Positions 9,080 through 17,656 of a DNA stretch of 64,000 bases are shown here, one piece after another (positions within the stretch are counted from its first letter, which is position 1; the number at the start of each line of letters is the position of its first letter). Origin of the DNA: Arthrobacter gallicola (GTDB lineage Bacteria; Actinomycetota; Actinomycetes; Actinomycetales; Micrococcaceae); NCBI RefSeq assembly GCF_014836775.1, contig NZ_JACSQD010000004.1, positions 177,016 through 241,015 of the forward strand, read 5' to 3'. Below the pieces are notes generated by a model that ran no database searches, was not told the origin of the DNA, and saw only the letters and a program-made list of their open reading frames with translations. A program made the translations under genes and the position numbers.

Positions 9080-10120
9080 ATGCGCGAACCACTTCCAACG
9101 CAGATGCGTGCCAGCGTCCTGCGCCGCGCCGGCGAAATCGTCGTCGAGTCGCGTCCCGTTCCCCGGCCTGCGGCCGACGAGGTCCTCATCCGTGTTGGTG
9201 CGGTCGGGATCTGCGGCTCCGATGTGCATTACTTCAAGGAAGGCAGGATCGGTGACTTCGTCGTCGAATCCCCCCTGGTCCTGGGGCACGAAGCGGGCGG
9301 AACCATCGTGGCCGTTGGCTCCGGCGTTGCTGAATCCAGACTCGGGGAACGGGTATCGATCGAGCCTCAGCGTCCGTCGCCGACCAGCCGCCAGACCCTG
9401 GCCGGCGCCTACAACCTCTGCCCGCACATGGAGTTCTACGCCACCCCTCCGGTGGACGGAGCATTTGCCGAGTACGTCACCATTCAGTCCCACTTCGCCT
9501 TCCGGGTCCCGGATACCGTCAGCGAGGACGCTGCAGCACTGATGGAACCGCTTTCAGTGGGCATCGCTGCTGCCCGTAAGGCCGGCATCACGGCCGGATC
9601 ACGGGTGCTGGTCACCGGGGCCGGGCCGATCGGCATCATCGCCCTGCAGGTCGCACAAGCCTTCGGCGCCACGGAAGTTATTGTCAGCGACGTCGATCCC
9701 GCACGCCGTTCCCAAGCCCTGAAGTTCGGTGCTGACCGCGTACTGGATGCCATTGCGGACGACGCCGAGCTGCGCACCTTGGGGGTAGATGCCCTGCTCG
9801 AATGCTCCGGCGCCACCCCTGCTGTCCTCTCGGGCCTGGAGGCCCTCGCACCAGCCGGCACCGCAGTGCTCATCGGCATGGGAGCAGACGAAATCGCCTT
9901 CCCCGTTCCGTTGATTCAGAACCGGGAGCTCGTCGTTACGGGCATCTTCCGCTATGCCAATACCTGGCCCACAGCGATCGATCTGGTAAGCACCGGCCGG
10001 GTGGACCTGGATTCACTGGTCACCGGTTCCTATGGGCTGGACGACGTTGAAGAAGCCCTCCGGATTTCAACGGCCTCCACCAGCTTGAAGACCATGATCC
10101 GGCCGGGTAGCGCTTCATGA
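9080..10120 (+). CDS. Zinc-dependent polyol dehydrogenase (xylitol/sorbitol dehydrogenase type)
   Basis: A 346-residue medium-chain dehydrogenase. Catalytic zinc ligands are visible in GICGSDVHYF (Cys), LGHEAGG (His-Glu) and LMEPLSVG. The NAD-binding motif is VTGAGPIGIIALQ, followed by an acidic residue (VSDVDPARR) favouring NAD over NADP. The four-cysteine structural zinc loop of alcohol dehydrogenases is missing; in its place is EPQRPSPTSRQT, as in sorbitol/xylitol dehydrogenases. It probably oxidises xylitol, sorbitol or a similar polyol to the 2-ketose; xylulokinase in the same locus favours a pentitol. The ATG at 9080 has a strong AGGAGAAGGA site; an upstream in-frame start at 8999 lacks one. 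Its stop overlaps the next start (ATGA). Confidence 0.9.
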   Translation: MREPLPTQMRASVLRRAGEIVVESRPVPRPAADEVLIRVGAVGICGSDVHYFKEGRIGDFVVESPLVLGHEAGGTIVAVGSGVAESRLGERVSIEPQRPSPTSRQTLAGAYNLCPHMEFYATPPVDGAFAEYVTIQSHFAFRVPDTVSEDAAALMEPLSVGIAAARKAGITAGSRVLVTGAGPIGIIALQVAQAFGATEVIVSDVDPARRSQALKFGADRVLDAIADDAELRTLGVDALLECSGATPAVLSGLEALAPAGTAVLIGMGADEIAFPVPLIQNRELVVTGIFRYANTWPTAIDLVSTGRVDLDSLVTGSYGLDDVEEALRISTASTSLKTMIRPGSAS

Positions 10121-11646
10121 ACACGGCCGCGGGAGCCCTGGAATGCGTTGACATCCGCAAAGGATTTGCGGGCGTTCCGGTACTAAAGGGCATCACACTC
10201 ACGCTTGAACCCGGCACCGTGACGGCCCTCGCCGGAGAAAACGGCGCGGGAAAGTCCACCCTGATGAAAATTGCGTCCGGCCAGTACCGGGCAGACAGCG
10301 GCAGCGTCAGTGTCGCTGGGGAGCATTTGCCGGTTGGTAACCCTCAGGCGGCCAACCAGCTCGGGGTGGCCATCGTGCCTCAGGAACTGGCTTCGATCCC
10401 GGACATGAGCGTTTACGAGAACCTGTTCATTGGACGGGAGCTGCGCCGGGGCGGCTTCCTGCGCCGCAGGGCCATGAAATCCGAGGCCCGTGCGATGCTG
10501 GCTAAGTTCGGACTGGATATTTCACCGGACCTCCAGATGGGCTCATTGTCCGTCGGCGTCCGGCAGATCATCGAAATCGCCAAGGCCACCACGCGCGGAG
10601 CAAAGGTCCTGCTCCTGGATGAACCCACCAGCGCCATCGCGGAGAAGGAAGTCGCCCGCCTCGCTGCGGTGGTGCGTCAGCTGCGTGCCGAGGGCGTGGC
10701 TCTGCTCTTCACTACCCACAAGATGGAAGAGATCCGGGCCATGTCGGACCGCGTGATCGTGCTCCGGGACGGGAACCTCGTCGCGGACAGCCCCATCGGG
10801 GACGTCACCGACGATGACATTGTGCGCGCGATGATTGGCCGCGAGCTTGAGGACCTGTTCCCCGAGATCCACCCGCACGGCAACGAAGTGCTGCTCGAAG
10901 CCACCGACCTGCGGGTCGGGGACCGGGCTCCGGTGAACCTCACTGTGCGCCGCGGCGAGATCCTTGGGCTGGCGGGCCTGGTCGGAGCCGGACGCACCGA
11001 ACTGCTCGAGACTATATTCGGCATGCGTGCCCGTACATCCGGGGTGGTAACTGTCTCGGGTTCCAAAGTCCGTGCTGGCAACCCAGCCGCGTCGATCGTC
11101 GCCGGAATGGCACTCGTCCCTGAGGACCGCAAGGGCTCCGGCGCCGTGATGGGAATGTCCATTTTGGACAACACGACCCTTCCACGGATCTCGGCCTTTT
11201 CCACCGCCGGGTGGCTGCACGGACGCTCGCGCCAGCAGACTGCCGCCGAGGTCATGGATTCGCTGCGGCTTCGGCGCCGCACCCTGAACCAGCCAGTGGA
11301 GACGCTGTCCGGCGGCAACCAGCAGAAGGTAGTCCTGGGACGCTGGCTGACCGGCAACGTCGACGTAATGCTGCTCGACGAACCGACCCGGGGGGTCGAC
11401 GTTGGGGCACGCAACGAGATTTACCGGATCATCACTGACCTCGCGCAGTCCGGAATGGCCGTGGTGATGGCCTCCTCCGACATGCCGGAAATCCTTTCCC
11501 TGACCCACCGGACCCTGGTGATGCGCGACGGCGGCTTCGCAGCCGAACTTTCCCGGGAGGAACTGTCCCATCCCGAGATCCAAGACCGCATATTCAGACT
11601 CGCCTCCGGGCAGGAAGCCCACTCCGAGAAGGACCTCAGCAAATGA
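10117..11646 (+). CDS. Sugar ABC importer, dual ATP-binding protein (RbsA/XylG type)
   Basis: The 509-residue protein has two fused ATPase domains. The first has Walker A GENGAGKST, a modified signature LSVGVRQ and Walker B LLLDEPTSAI. The second has the usual weakened Walker A (GLVGAGRTEL), a canonical signature LSGGNQQKV and Walker B MLLDEPTRGVD. This asymmetry is normal for CUT2-type sugar importers. The protein energises uptake by the permease and lipoprotein encoded next. Starts overlap stops on both sides (ATGA at 10117 and at 11643), so dehydrogenase, ATPase and permease are translated as one coupled unit. The substrate, probably a pentitol, is inferred from the dehydrogenase and kinase. 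Confidence 0.93.
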   Translation: MNTAAGALECVDIRKGFAGVPVLKGITLTLEPGTVTALAGENGAGKSTLMKIASGQYRADSGSVSVAGEHLPVGNPQAANQLGVAIVPQELASIPDMSVYENLFIGRELRRGGFLRRRAMKSEARAMLAKFGLDISPDLQMGSLSVGVRQIIEIAKATTRGAKVLLLDEPTSAIAEKEVARLAAVVRQLRAEGVALLFTTHKMEEIRAMSDRVIVLRDGNLVADSPIGDVTDDDIVRAMIGRELEDLFPEIHPHGNEVLLEATDLRVGDRAPVNLTVRRGEILGLAGLVGAGRTELLETIFGMRARTSGVVTVSGSKVRAGNPAASIVAGMALVPEDRKGSGAVMGMSILDNTTLPRISAFSTAGWLHGRSRQQTAAEVMDSLRLRRRTLNQPVETLSGGNQQKVVLGRWLTGNVDVMLLDEPTRGVDVGARNEIYRIITDLAQSGMAVVMASSDMPEILSLTHRTLVMRDGGFAAELSREELSHPEIQDRIFRLASGQEAHSEKDLSK

Positions 11647-12665
11647 CGACGACTAAACCGGCTCCCCCAAGCGGTCAGGCAGAAACGGCCCGGCCGGCAG
11701 CCCTGGGGCCCGCCCGCTTCAGCGGACCTTGGATTAAACAGCTGCTCATCGACCACGCCATGGTTGTTGTGATGGTGCTGGTGATCTGCTTCTTCCTGTA
11801 CCGCAGCGCGCGCTTCGGCACACCGGAGAACCTTGCAACGATCCTCATCGCTGCGGCACCGTTCGCGCTGATCGCCTTGGGGCAGACCCTGGTAATCCTC
11901 ACCGGCGGCATCGACCTCTCTGTCGGCAGTGTTATCGCGGCAAGCGCCATGGCCGGAGCACTCACGGCTAAATCGAATCCCGACCAGGTCTGGCTGGCCC
12001 TCGTGGTCGCCGTCGCCGTCGGCCTGCTGGCGGGCGTGATCAACGGCCTCGTGGTCGCGTATATGAAGGTTCCGCCCTTCATTGCCACGCTGGGCATGAT
12101 GACGCTGGCCTCCGGCATTGCCTACGTGATCGGCAACGGGGCACCGATCAACGGTCTGCCTAACAGCTTTGGCAACTTCGCGAACACGGAAATACTCGGG
12201 ATCAAGATCCCGGTGATCCTCATGATCGTCAGCATCATCGGACTTGGCGTGATTATGAAGCGCACGGCCTACGGCATGCGGGTTTACGCCGTGGGCGGCA
12301 ACCGCCTCGCCGCCGAAATTGCGGGTGTCAACAGCTCCCGGATCCTGCTCAGCGTTTATGCCATCAGCGGTGTGCTCGCCGGGCTCTCCGGAATCATGAT
12401 CGCTTCCCGGGTGATCTCCGGCGCTCCGAATCTGGGCTCCGGTTACGAACTCGACGCAATCGCCGCCGTCGTCATTGGCGGAGCCTCGCTGATGGGCGGC
12501 CGCGGAAGCATCTGGGGAACAGCACTCGGTCTGCTGCTTATCCAGACCCTCAACAACGGGTTCGATCTGCTGGTTGTTCCTGCCTACTGGCAGGACGTTA
12601 TGAAGGGCATCCTCATTGTCGCGGCGGTCGCCGTTGATGTCTGGGCGTCCAAGCACCGCAAATAG
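11643..12665 (+). CDS. Sugar ABC importer permease (RbsC/XylH type)
   Basis: A 340-residue integral membrane protein with about eight to ten hydrophobic helices. Family landmarks are [20 protein letters not shown] near residue 80, [34 protein letters not shown] and the late [18 protein letters not shown]. It forms the membrane channel of the importer, probably as a homodimer. The first 30 residues are proline-rich and cytoplasmic. It overlaps the ATPase gene by four bases and is followed after 52 bp by the binding-protein gene, which has its own strong ribosome site. Confidence 0.93.
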   Translation: MTTTKPAPPSGQAETARPAALGPARFSGPWIKQLLIDHAMVVVMVLVICFFLYRSARFGTPENLATILIAAAPFALIALGQTLVILTGGIDLSVGSVIAASAMAGALTAKSNPDQVWLALVVAVAVGLLAGVINGLVVAYMKVPPFIATLGMMTLASGIAYVIGNGAPINGLPNSFGNFANTEILGIKIPVILMIVSIIGLGVIMKRTAYGMRVYAVGGNRLAAEIAGVNSSRILLSVYAISGVLAGLSGIMIASRVISGAPNLGSGYELDAIAAVVIGGASLMGGRGSIWGTALGLLLIQTLNNGFDLLVVPAYWQDVMKGILIVAAVAVDVWASKHRK

Positions 12666-12717
12666 CGGTCCTCTTCTTTCACCCCCCACCTATTCATCAC
12701 TATCAGGAGTGTCAACG

Positions 12718-13791
12718 ATGATCCGTCCTCTGCAAAAACTCGCTACCAGCATCGCCGCTGTGGGAGTTTTTTCGCTCGTCCTTACTGGCTGCGGCGCCGG
12801 TGACCCGAACGCAGCATCCGGTGCCACCGATGCCGGCGGCGAGCAGCTCACCATCGGTGTGAGCGTTTACGACATGTCCTCCTTCGTCACGCAGGGCAAG
12901 GAAGGCATCGACGCATACGCCGCCGCCAACAACGTGAAGATCCTCTGGAACTCCGCCAACCTGGACGTCAACACCCAGGCCAACCAGGTGGACCAGTTCG
13001 TGAACCAGGGCGTTGACGCGATCCTCGTGAACCCGGTCCAGGCGGGTTCGCTGCAGCCCCAGGTCGCAGCGGCTAAGGCTGCCGGGATTCCCTTCGTGGA
13101 CGTCAACGCGTCCCTGAAGAACGACGATCTCGACGGGTCGGTGCAGCCCGACGACGTCGCAGCCGGTGCGCAGGAAGCCCAGATGATGATGGACAAACTG
13201 GGAGGCAAGGGCAATGTGGTGATCCTCCAGGGCCCGCTGGGCGGCTCCGGTGAGATCGACCGCGGCGCGGGCATCGACTCTGTCCTGGCGCAGTACCCGG
13301 ACGTAAAGGTGCTCGCCAAGGACACGGCCAACTGGAAGCGTGACGAGGCCGTCAACAAGATGAACAACTGGATCTCCGCCTTCGGCGCCGACATTGACGG
13401 CGTGATTTCCCAGAACGATGACATGGGACTCGGCGCCCTCCAGGCGCTGAAGGAAGCCGGGATCACGGATGTCCCGATCGTCGGCATCGACGGCATTGAG
13501 GACGGCCTGAACGCGGTCAAGAACGGCGACTTCATCGGCACCTCTCTGCAGCACGGCACGGTTGAAATGGCGGCCGGCCTGGCTGTGGCCATCAAACTCG
13601 CCAAGGGTGAGGACATCGACGCCAAGCCTGTCTACATGATGCCTGCCATCACCACTGAGAACGTCGAGGACGCCATGAAAAACGTGGTGACCGAACGCGA
13701 AGCGTTCCTGGACCGCCTGCCCACTCTCATTGACGAGAACCTGGCCTCGGGCAACGTGGCCTATGAGGGTCTGCCCGGCCAGGAGCAGTAG
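12718..13791 (+). CDS. Sugar ABC importer substrate-binding lipoprotein (RbsB type)
   Basis: The 357-residue precursor has a lipoprotein signal: positively charged start, hydrophobic stretch, lipobox LTGC with the lipidated cysteine near residue 24. The mature part is a periplasmic-binding-protein-1 fold: [51 protein letters not shown] and [12 protein letters not shown]. It captures the sugar or polyol outside the cell for the importer. I use the ATG at 12718, with AGGAG 8 bases upstream; a longer frame from 12616 overlaps the permease. A strong terminator follows, so this gene ends the operon. Confidence 0.93.
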   Translation: MIRPLQKLATSIAAVGVFSLVLTGCGAGDPNAASGATDAGGEQLTIGVSVYDMSSFVTQGKEGIDAYAAANNVKILWNSANLDVNTQANQVDQFVNQGVDAILVNPVQAGSLQPQVAAAKAAGIPFVDVNASLKNDDLDGSVQPDDVAAGAQEAQMMMDKLGGKGNVVILQGPLGGSGEIDRGAGIDSVLAQYPDVKVLAKDTANWKRDEAVNKMNNWISAFGADIDGVISQNDDMGLGALQALKEAGITDVPIVGIDGIEDGLNAVKNGDFIGTSLQHGTVEMAAGLAVAIKLAKGEDIDAKPVYMMPAITTENVEDAMKNVVTEREAFLDRLPTLIDENLASGNVAYEGLPGQEQ

Positions 13792-13810
13792 TCCCTGAAG
13801 TCCCCATAAA

Positions 13811-13855
13811 GCAGTTGGCGGTTGCCGGATATTTCCGGCAGCCGCCAACTGCTTT
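13811..13855 (+). terminator. Intrinsic terminator of the polyol ABC operon
   Basis: The arms GCAGTTGGCGG-T-TGCCGGA and TCCGGCA-G-CCGCCAACTGC pair over 19 positions, with one G-U wobble and a very short loop, followed by TTTT. It lies 20 bp after the binding-protein stop. Confidence 0.85.
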
Positions 13856-13865
13856 TCAGCACAAA

Positions 13866-13960
13866 TCAGGACGGCTCCAGGACGGATTCAAGCCGAATTC
13901 AGGACGGGCCCAGGACAGATTCCGGGGACGGCATCAGGACAGGGGCAGGACGAATTGAAG
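13866..13960. repeat. Degenerate CAGGACGG repeat array
   Basis: About seven imperfect copies of CAGGACRG occur in 95 bp, separated by 3-16 bases, with recurring GATTC and GAATT neighbours. The array lies between the polyol terminator and the 3' end of the pilus cluster and is not part of a gene I can support. It looks like degenerate slippage-derived DNA; no function is evident. Confidence 0.5.
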
Positions 13961-13993
13961 ACGGTGGCGGCCCGGGCTCCCTAGGTCCCGCTG

Positions 13994-14419
13994 TTATCGG
14001 GGCGGCCCGGCCCTGGCGCTGGCCGAAGGCGCCCAAGGCAGCAGCCCTCCGCCACGTGACCTGACCTCCACCGTGACGGAGCGGGATCCCACGTCCGGCG
14101 CACACGATGCCAGGTCACCCCCGTTTCGGGCAACCACATCTTCTGCGACTGAACAGGGGTCCCCGGCCCGCAGCCCGCGGATCGTGTCGGCACCGGCAAG
14201 AGCGGCCAGGTCCGCTGCCACGCCCGCCCGGGCTGCTCCGACGGTGGCCTGTGTCAGTGCCAGGAGGGCCGTAATCAGGACGATAGTTCCGAGCGCGATG
14301 CCCACGGTCAGCATGGTTCCTGCTCCGCTGTCCCGGCAGTCCCCGTGCTCGGCCCCGATCTGCTTCACAGACCCGTATCCGTGTTCCCCGCAACGCTGCC
14401 TCACCCTCGAACGGATCAT
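13994..14419 (-). CDS. TadE-like pilus-locus protein (Rv3654c type)
   Basis: A 141-residue protein with a short basic start, a Gly-rich stretch SGAGTMLTVG, one hydrophobic helix (IALGTIVLITALLAL) and an alanine-rich segment with two cysteines (GDPCSV, LASCAPD). This is the layout of the small TadE-like proteins that end actinobacterial Tad clusters (Rv3654c in M. tuberculosis). Unlike its two upstream neighbours it has no Glu at position +5 after the glycine, so normal pilin-type processing is uncertain. The start at 14419 follows GGGAG; the open frame continues upstream into tadE without support. It is the last gene of the cluster. Confidence 0.72.
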   Translation of the reverse strand: MIRSRVRQRCGEHGYGSVKQIGAEHGDCRDSGAGTMLTVGIALGTIVLITALLALTQATVGAARAGVAADLAALAGADTIRGLRAGDPCSVAEDVVARNGGDLASCAPDVGSRSVTVEVRSRGGGLLPWAPSASARAGPPR

Positions 14420-14465
14420 TGCTCCCTTTTTCCTTCGGCACCCGGCTTCCCGGCTTCCCGACTCA

Positions 14466-14888
14466 CTATGGCGCGGTTTCGGGGAGCGCAGTGGCCTGCG
14501 CCCTGAGGGTAATCGGGAGGTGCTCGAGCAGCGGAGCGTTGAGGGTGGACTCAACGTGGACGGTGACCCACTCGCCCTGGGTTGTCAGCTCAAAACCGGC
14601 GCGGGGCCCTGCAAGCCGGGCGACAGTCTCCCCCGTGGCGCTGGCATCTCCCCGCATAACCTGCCGGGCTGCAGCACTGGCCGCTTCCTCCAGCCGAAGC
14701 TGGGTGATTCCCGCTGCTGCTCCGGTCAACAACCCGGCCAGCAGGATTACCAATGCTGGCAGGGCCACAGCCAGCTCCGCAGTCACGGCTCCCTGCTCGT
14801 GCGAACATTGATGGGCGGTCCACCCGGGCTCGGCCCGCTGCAGTCTCGTCCGCTGCCGCCTTCCCCGGCCGTCAGACCGCCGGATCAC
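14466..14888 (-). CDS. TadE family minor pseudopilin
   Basis: The 140-residue protein has a charged leader, then EQGAVTAELAVALPALVILL. This is a prepilin-type motif with a Gly before the cut and Glu at +5, followed by a hydrophobic helix. The remaining 80 residues are a small extracytoplasmic domain. TadE proteins are minor pilins needed to assemble Flp pili. The GTG start overlaps the stop of the Flp-like gene (GTGA), so the two are coupled. No prepilin peptidase gene is in the window, so processing would depend on one elsewhere. Confidence 0.8.
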   Translation of the reverse strand: MIRRSDGRGRRQRTRLQRAEPGWTAHQCSHEQGAVTAELAVALPALVILLAGLLTGAAAGITQLRLEEAASAAARQVMRGDASATGETVARLAGPRAGFELTTQGEWVTVHVESTLNAPLLEHLPITLRAQATALPETAP

Positions 14889-15262
14889 CCGAAGCTCAGG
14901 GCTCCCCGGATGAGTGCCAGAAGCAGTTCCCGGACATCGCCGCTGCTCAACACCGCCACCAGCAGGGCGGCAAATGCCACGGCGGCCAGGGTTGCAATCG
15001 CATATTCAGCTGTTGCCATACCAGCCTCGCGGTCCTGAGGGACGGCGGATACCCGCTGCCGGGGACGAAGCGGAATGACCGGAGCTATTGGAGATTCCGC
15101 TGCCTGCCCCACACCGGCTCCGTTCGTGGCGGGAGCGCTCTGGCCTCCTCGCGGCGAACAGGTGCAGCTCACGTGGGTGCAGTCTGATTTCTCCGCCGAG
15201 CCCGAGCTGCCCGGAGCAGGAGTTGTGTGCGTCAACGGGGATTCAAACGGCATGGACAACAT
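14885..15262 (-). CDS. Flp-like pilin, DUF4244 family
   Basis: This 125-residue protein ends in EAGMATAEYAIATLAAVAFA and a further hydrophobic run. That is a type IVb prepilin segment, with a cut after Gly and Glu at +5, like the DUF4244 pilin (Rv3656c) of other actinobacteria. The 80 residues before the motif are unusually long for an Flp leader, Ser/Pro-rich, with two or three cysteines (KSDCTHVSCTC). I start at 15262 because AAAGGAG stands six bases upstream; an upstream in-frame ATG at 15382 has no such site. It is separated from the rest of the tad operon by the esterase gene, so it may need its own promoter in 15263-15568. Confidence 0.72.
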   Translation of the reverse strand: MLSMPFESPLTHTTPAPGSSGSAEKSDCTHVSCTCSPRGGQSAPATNGAGVGQAAESPIAPVIPLRPRQRVSAVPQDREAGMATAEYAIATLAAVAFAALLVAVLSSGDVRELLLALIRGALSFG

Positions 15263-15568
15263 GGAGGGCTCCTTTGATCGATTCTTATCCTGCCCGGAGG
15301 AGTCTGAAAATTCTCCGGCCGTGGGATCGATTCTGGCCCCTCCTTGCTTTCCCCGAAGCCGGGCGGAACGTGTTCTGGACAACGGTCCGCGCTCAGTCGG
15401 TTGTGGAGGACAAGCGCGTCAAAGCACGGGGGTGCAGGCACCCCGCAGACGGCGTCACTCAGTGTCAGGTTACGGACAGCATGCTCCGGCCCACGCGAGG
15501 CGCGGGGCCGGAGCAGCGCAGCGGGATGGCGGGCAGCCCACCCATGGCTGGTGCCTGTCTCTACTCAG
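15263..15568. other. Non-coding gap between esterase and pilin genes
   Basis: No convincing gene is visible in this 306-bp stretch. On the minus strand it must carry the leader, and possibly the promoter, of the pilin operon. A small GGAG-AATTTTCAGA-CTCC hairpin lies about 40 bp before the pilin start. I see no strong -35/-10 pair and no clear terminator for the esterase. Confidence 0.4.
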
Positions 15569-17425
15569 TTAGGGGCGGCCGTTCCCGTTCCCGTTCCCGT
15601 TCCCATTGCCGTTGCCGTTGCCGTTGCCGTTCCCATTTCCGTTGCCGTTGCTGTTTTCGCACTTGAAGCTGTCCGCACTTTCCGGATCACCCTTCTTGTA
15701 CTGCGCAATGAGGGGATAGACGCACAGTGGCCGGGAACGGTCGGCAGACCAGCTGGCCGGGATCTCCGGGTTTACGCCGCCGGGGTTACCCGCACCGCGG
15801 GCCGTGGCAACCATGCTCTCGGGCGCGTATCCGCCTTCCACCCAGCTGACCAGAGCCCCGAGTCCGTCGAACTGGTCCGTCGCAGGGCCGCCACGGACAT
15901 GTCCCATACCCGGGACCTCGAAGTAGCGGACAAACTCGTCGGCCTTCTTCTTATAGCGGCTGTCCACAGACCGGTACCAGGCAGCCGTGTCATCAGATGA
16001 GAAGACACCGTCCGCCGCCCCATGGACAACGATCATTTTGGCTCCCCGGCCGCGGAGCGTATCAAGCTGCGTCGGGTTCGGCGGAGTCATAAAGGACATC
16101 GCGCTCTCGGTGTAAACGCCGTCCGCCGCGAAGATCTGCGGAGCCTGCGTATCGACGTCGTAATTCAGCGCGTACCCCAGGGTGTCCTTCAGCATGCTGA
16201 CATCCTCCGGCGGCGAGGAGAAGATGAAGCCCACCGACACCGGGTCACGGTTGCTGTCAATGGAGCTTGTGAACTTCCAGCTCGCCCATCCCGGCGACAC
16301 GATCCCCGGGTCGAGCGGGAAGGAACTGTAGAGTTCCTCCCCTGCACTGTTGCGCGCCCCGGCGAAGACTGCCGCAATCACCTTCTTCTGTTCAGCCGTG
16401 AGGCAGGTTCCGTCCCGTACCGGAGCGCAGGTCGGCACATCCCGGTCAATGGAGAAAACCTCCTGGCACCCGTCGATGTTCTGCACCATTCCGTCCTCGA
16501 GCCGGTCCAGTCCGTCGCACCGGGCGATGATCGCATCGGCAACCAATTGACGCTCTACGGCGGGAAAGGCCGTTTCCAGGTCGGCGGGCCCCGTCACGGG
16601 GGTGGCTGCCGCCACGCTCGCCCATTGCTGCGCTCCCCACAACTGGGCCACAGCGGCCTGGGGAAGGTTGAACCCCGGCGCGACGGCCAGGAACCCGTCG
16701 TACTCCTGCGCATAGCGGGTGGAAGCGACCATGGTGTGCCGTCCGCCGTTGGAACCGCCGGCGATATAGGACCGGTCCGGCCCGCGGCCGTATGCGGCCT
16801 TGATCAGTTCCTTCGCCATAGGCGTCAGCGTCCCCACGGCCTGGTAGCCGTAGTCCAGGCGGGCCTGCGGATCGAGCCCAAACAACGGGTTCTGCGCTCC
16901 GCTGTGACCGGCGTCGGAGCTCAACACCGCGAACCCCATCTGCAGTCCGTTTTCCAGCTGGCCGCCCGTGATCGCACCAACCGCGGGGGCAACCCGGCCG
17001 TCAGTTCCGCCGTTGGCCTGATAGAGATAACGGCCGCTCCAGTCCACCGGCAGACGCATCTCAAACCCGATCGCGTAGGTCTGTCCGTCGACAGGACTGA
17101 TGCGCTCGTTCATCTGACCCTGCACCAGGCAGTGCTCACCCACGGGGGCTCCGGCATTGGTCAGCCCGCCCGCGGGAACGATTTCCGCCCGGGCAATGGT
17201 GGTAGTGCCAAAATCAAAGGCCGCCAGACCCGTACACTCCGCCAACGTACCGGGCTGCGCTGCTGAGAGCTGCGGGATCTTCTTTGACGTTTCCGGCTGC
17301 GACGCAGAAGCGGAAACCAACCCGGTTGTCAGCGTGAGGGCGGCGAGCGCCGCCGCGTAAACTAGGCGGCGCGGGTGCCTGCCGCCGTCGGGGGCCTGCT
17401 CGGCTCCCCTGAACCTGGTGATCAT
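15569..17425 (-). CDS. Secreted tannase/feruloyl esterase family hydrolase
   Basis: The 618-residue precursor has a signal peptide (basic start, then VYAAALAALTLTTGLVSASA). The mature part is an alpha/beta hydrolase of the tannase/feruloyl esterase family: nucleophile motif SYIAGGSNGGRHTM with the catalytic serine, later MIVVHGAADGVFSSDDTAAW with the acid, and GMGHVRGGP with the histidine. Two pairs of cysteines (CDGLD/DGCQE and CAPVRDGTC) suggest disulfides and the lid. It probably hydrolyses aromatic esters outside the cell. The C-terminus ends in alternating Asn-Gly. I choose the ATG at 17425, six bases after GGAGGG; an ATG at 17431 abuts the site. The gene splits a Tad cluster on the same strand. 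Confidence 0.85.
   Translation of the reverse strand: MITRFRGAEQAPDGGRHPRRLVYAAALAALTLTTGLVSASASQPETSKKIPQLSAAQPGTLAECTGLAAFDFGTTTIARAEIVPAGGLTNAGAPVGEHCLVQGQMNERISPVDGQTYAIGFEMRLPVDWSGRYLYQANGGTDGRVAPAVGAITGGQLENGLQMGFAVLSSDAGHSGAQNPLFGLDPQARLDYGYQAVGTLTPMAKELIKAAYGRGPDRSYIAGGSNGGRHTMVASTRYAQEYDGFLAVAPGFNLPQAAVAQLWGAQQWASVAAATPVTGPADLETAFPAVERQLVADAIIARCDGLDRLEDGMVQNIDGCQEVFSIDRDVPTCAPVRDGTCLTAEQKKVIAAVFAGARNSAGEELYSSFPLDPGIVSPGWASWKFTSSIDSNRDPVSVGFIFSSPPEDVSMLKDTLGYALNYDVDTQAPQIFAADGVYTESAMSFMTPPNPTQLDTLRGRGAKMIVVHGAADGVFSSDDTAAWYRSVDSRYKKKADEFVRYFEVPGMGHVRGGPATDQFDGLGALVSWVEGGYAPESMVATARGAGNPGGVNPEIPASWSADRSRPLCVYPLIAQYKKGDPESADSFKCENSNGNGNGNGNGNGNGNGNGNGNGNGRP
15573..15655. repeat. Six-base repeat coding for an Asn-Gly tail
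   Basis: The 3' end of the esterase gene consists of about a dozen copies of GGNAAC on the minus strand (seen as GTTNCC on the plus strand), with the third codon position varying among copies. It encodes alternating Asn-Gly, preceded by CENS and ending Gly-Arg-Pro. Because the unit is six bases, slippage would change tail length without shifting the frame. Confidence 0.85.
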
Positions 17426-17656
17426 GTCCATCCCTCCATTGGGTTTCGATGAGCAGCTTCCGCCCGCCACGAAGGCACCGCGCCAAGCCGCCGGTGCGTC
17501 GTTGCGCCGGATCGATGTCATCCTTGCCAAAGTAGGAGGCATTGTTGAAAATCGCAATAGTCAAGTACCTCAAAGGTTTCTGTTCACCTCACATTGCTCC
17601 CCACGGCGAACCCGGTTGAAGTTGAGCGACGCCGATCTCCGGTTGTACCGTGCCGT

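Noticed and set aside
7976..9493. 505-codon version of the SorC regulator
   Set aside because: The extra N-terminal 190 codons overlap the polyol dehydrogenase, have no domain and cross the divergent promoter; TTG 8917 has an AAGGAG site.
11421..12689. 422-codon minus-strand frame opposite the ABC permease
   Set aside because: The plus-strand product has complete permease motifs and overlapping neighbours; the reverse frame is Asp/His/Gln-rich and unlike any protein family.
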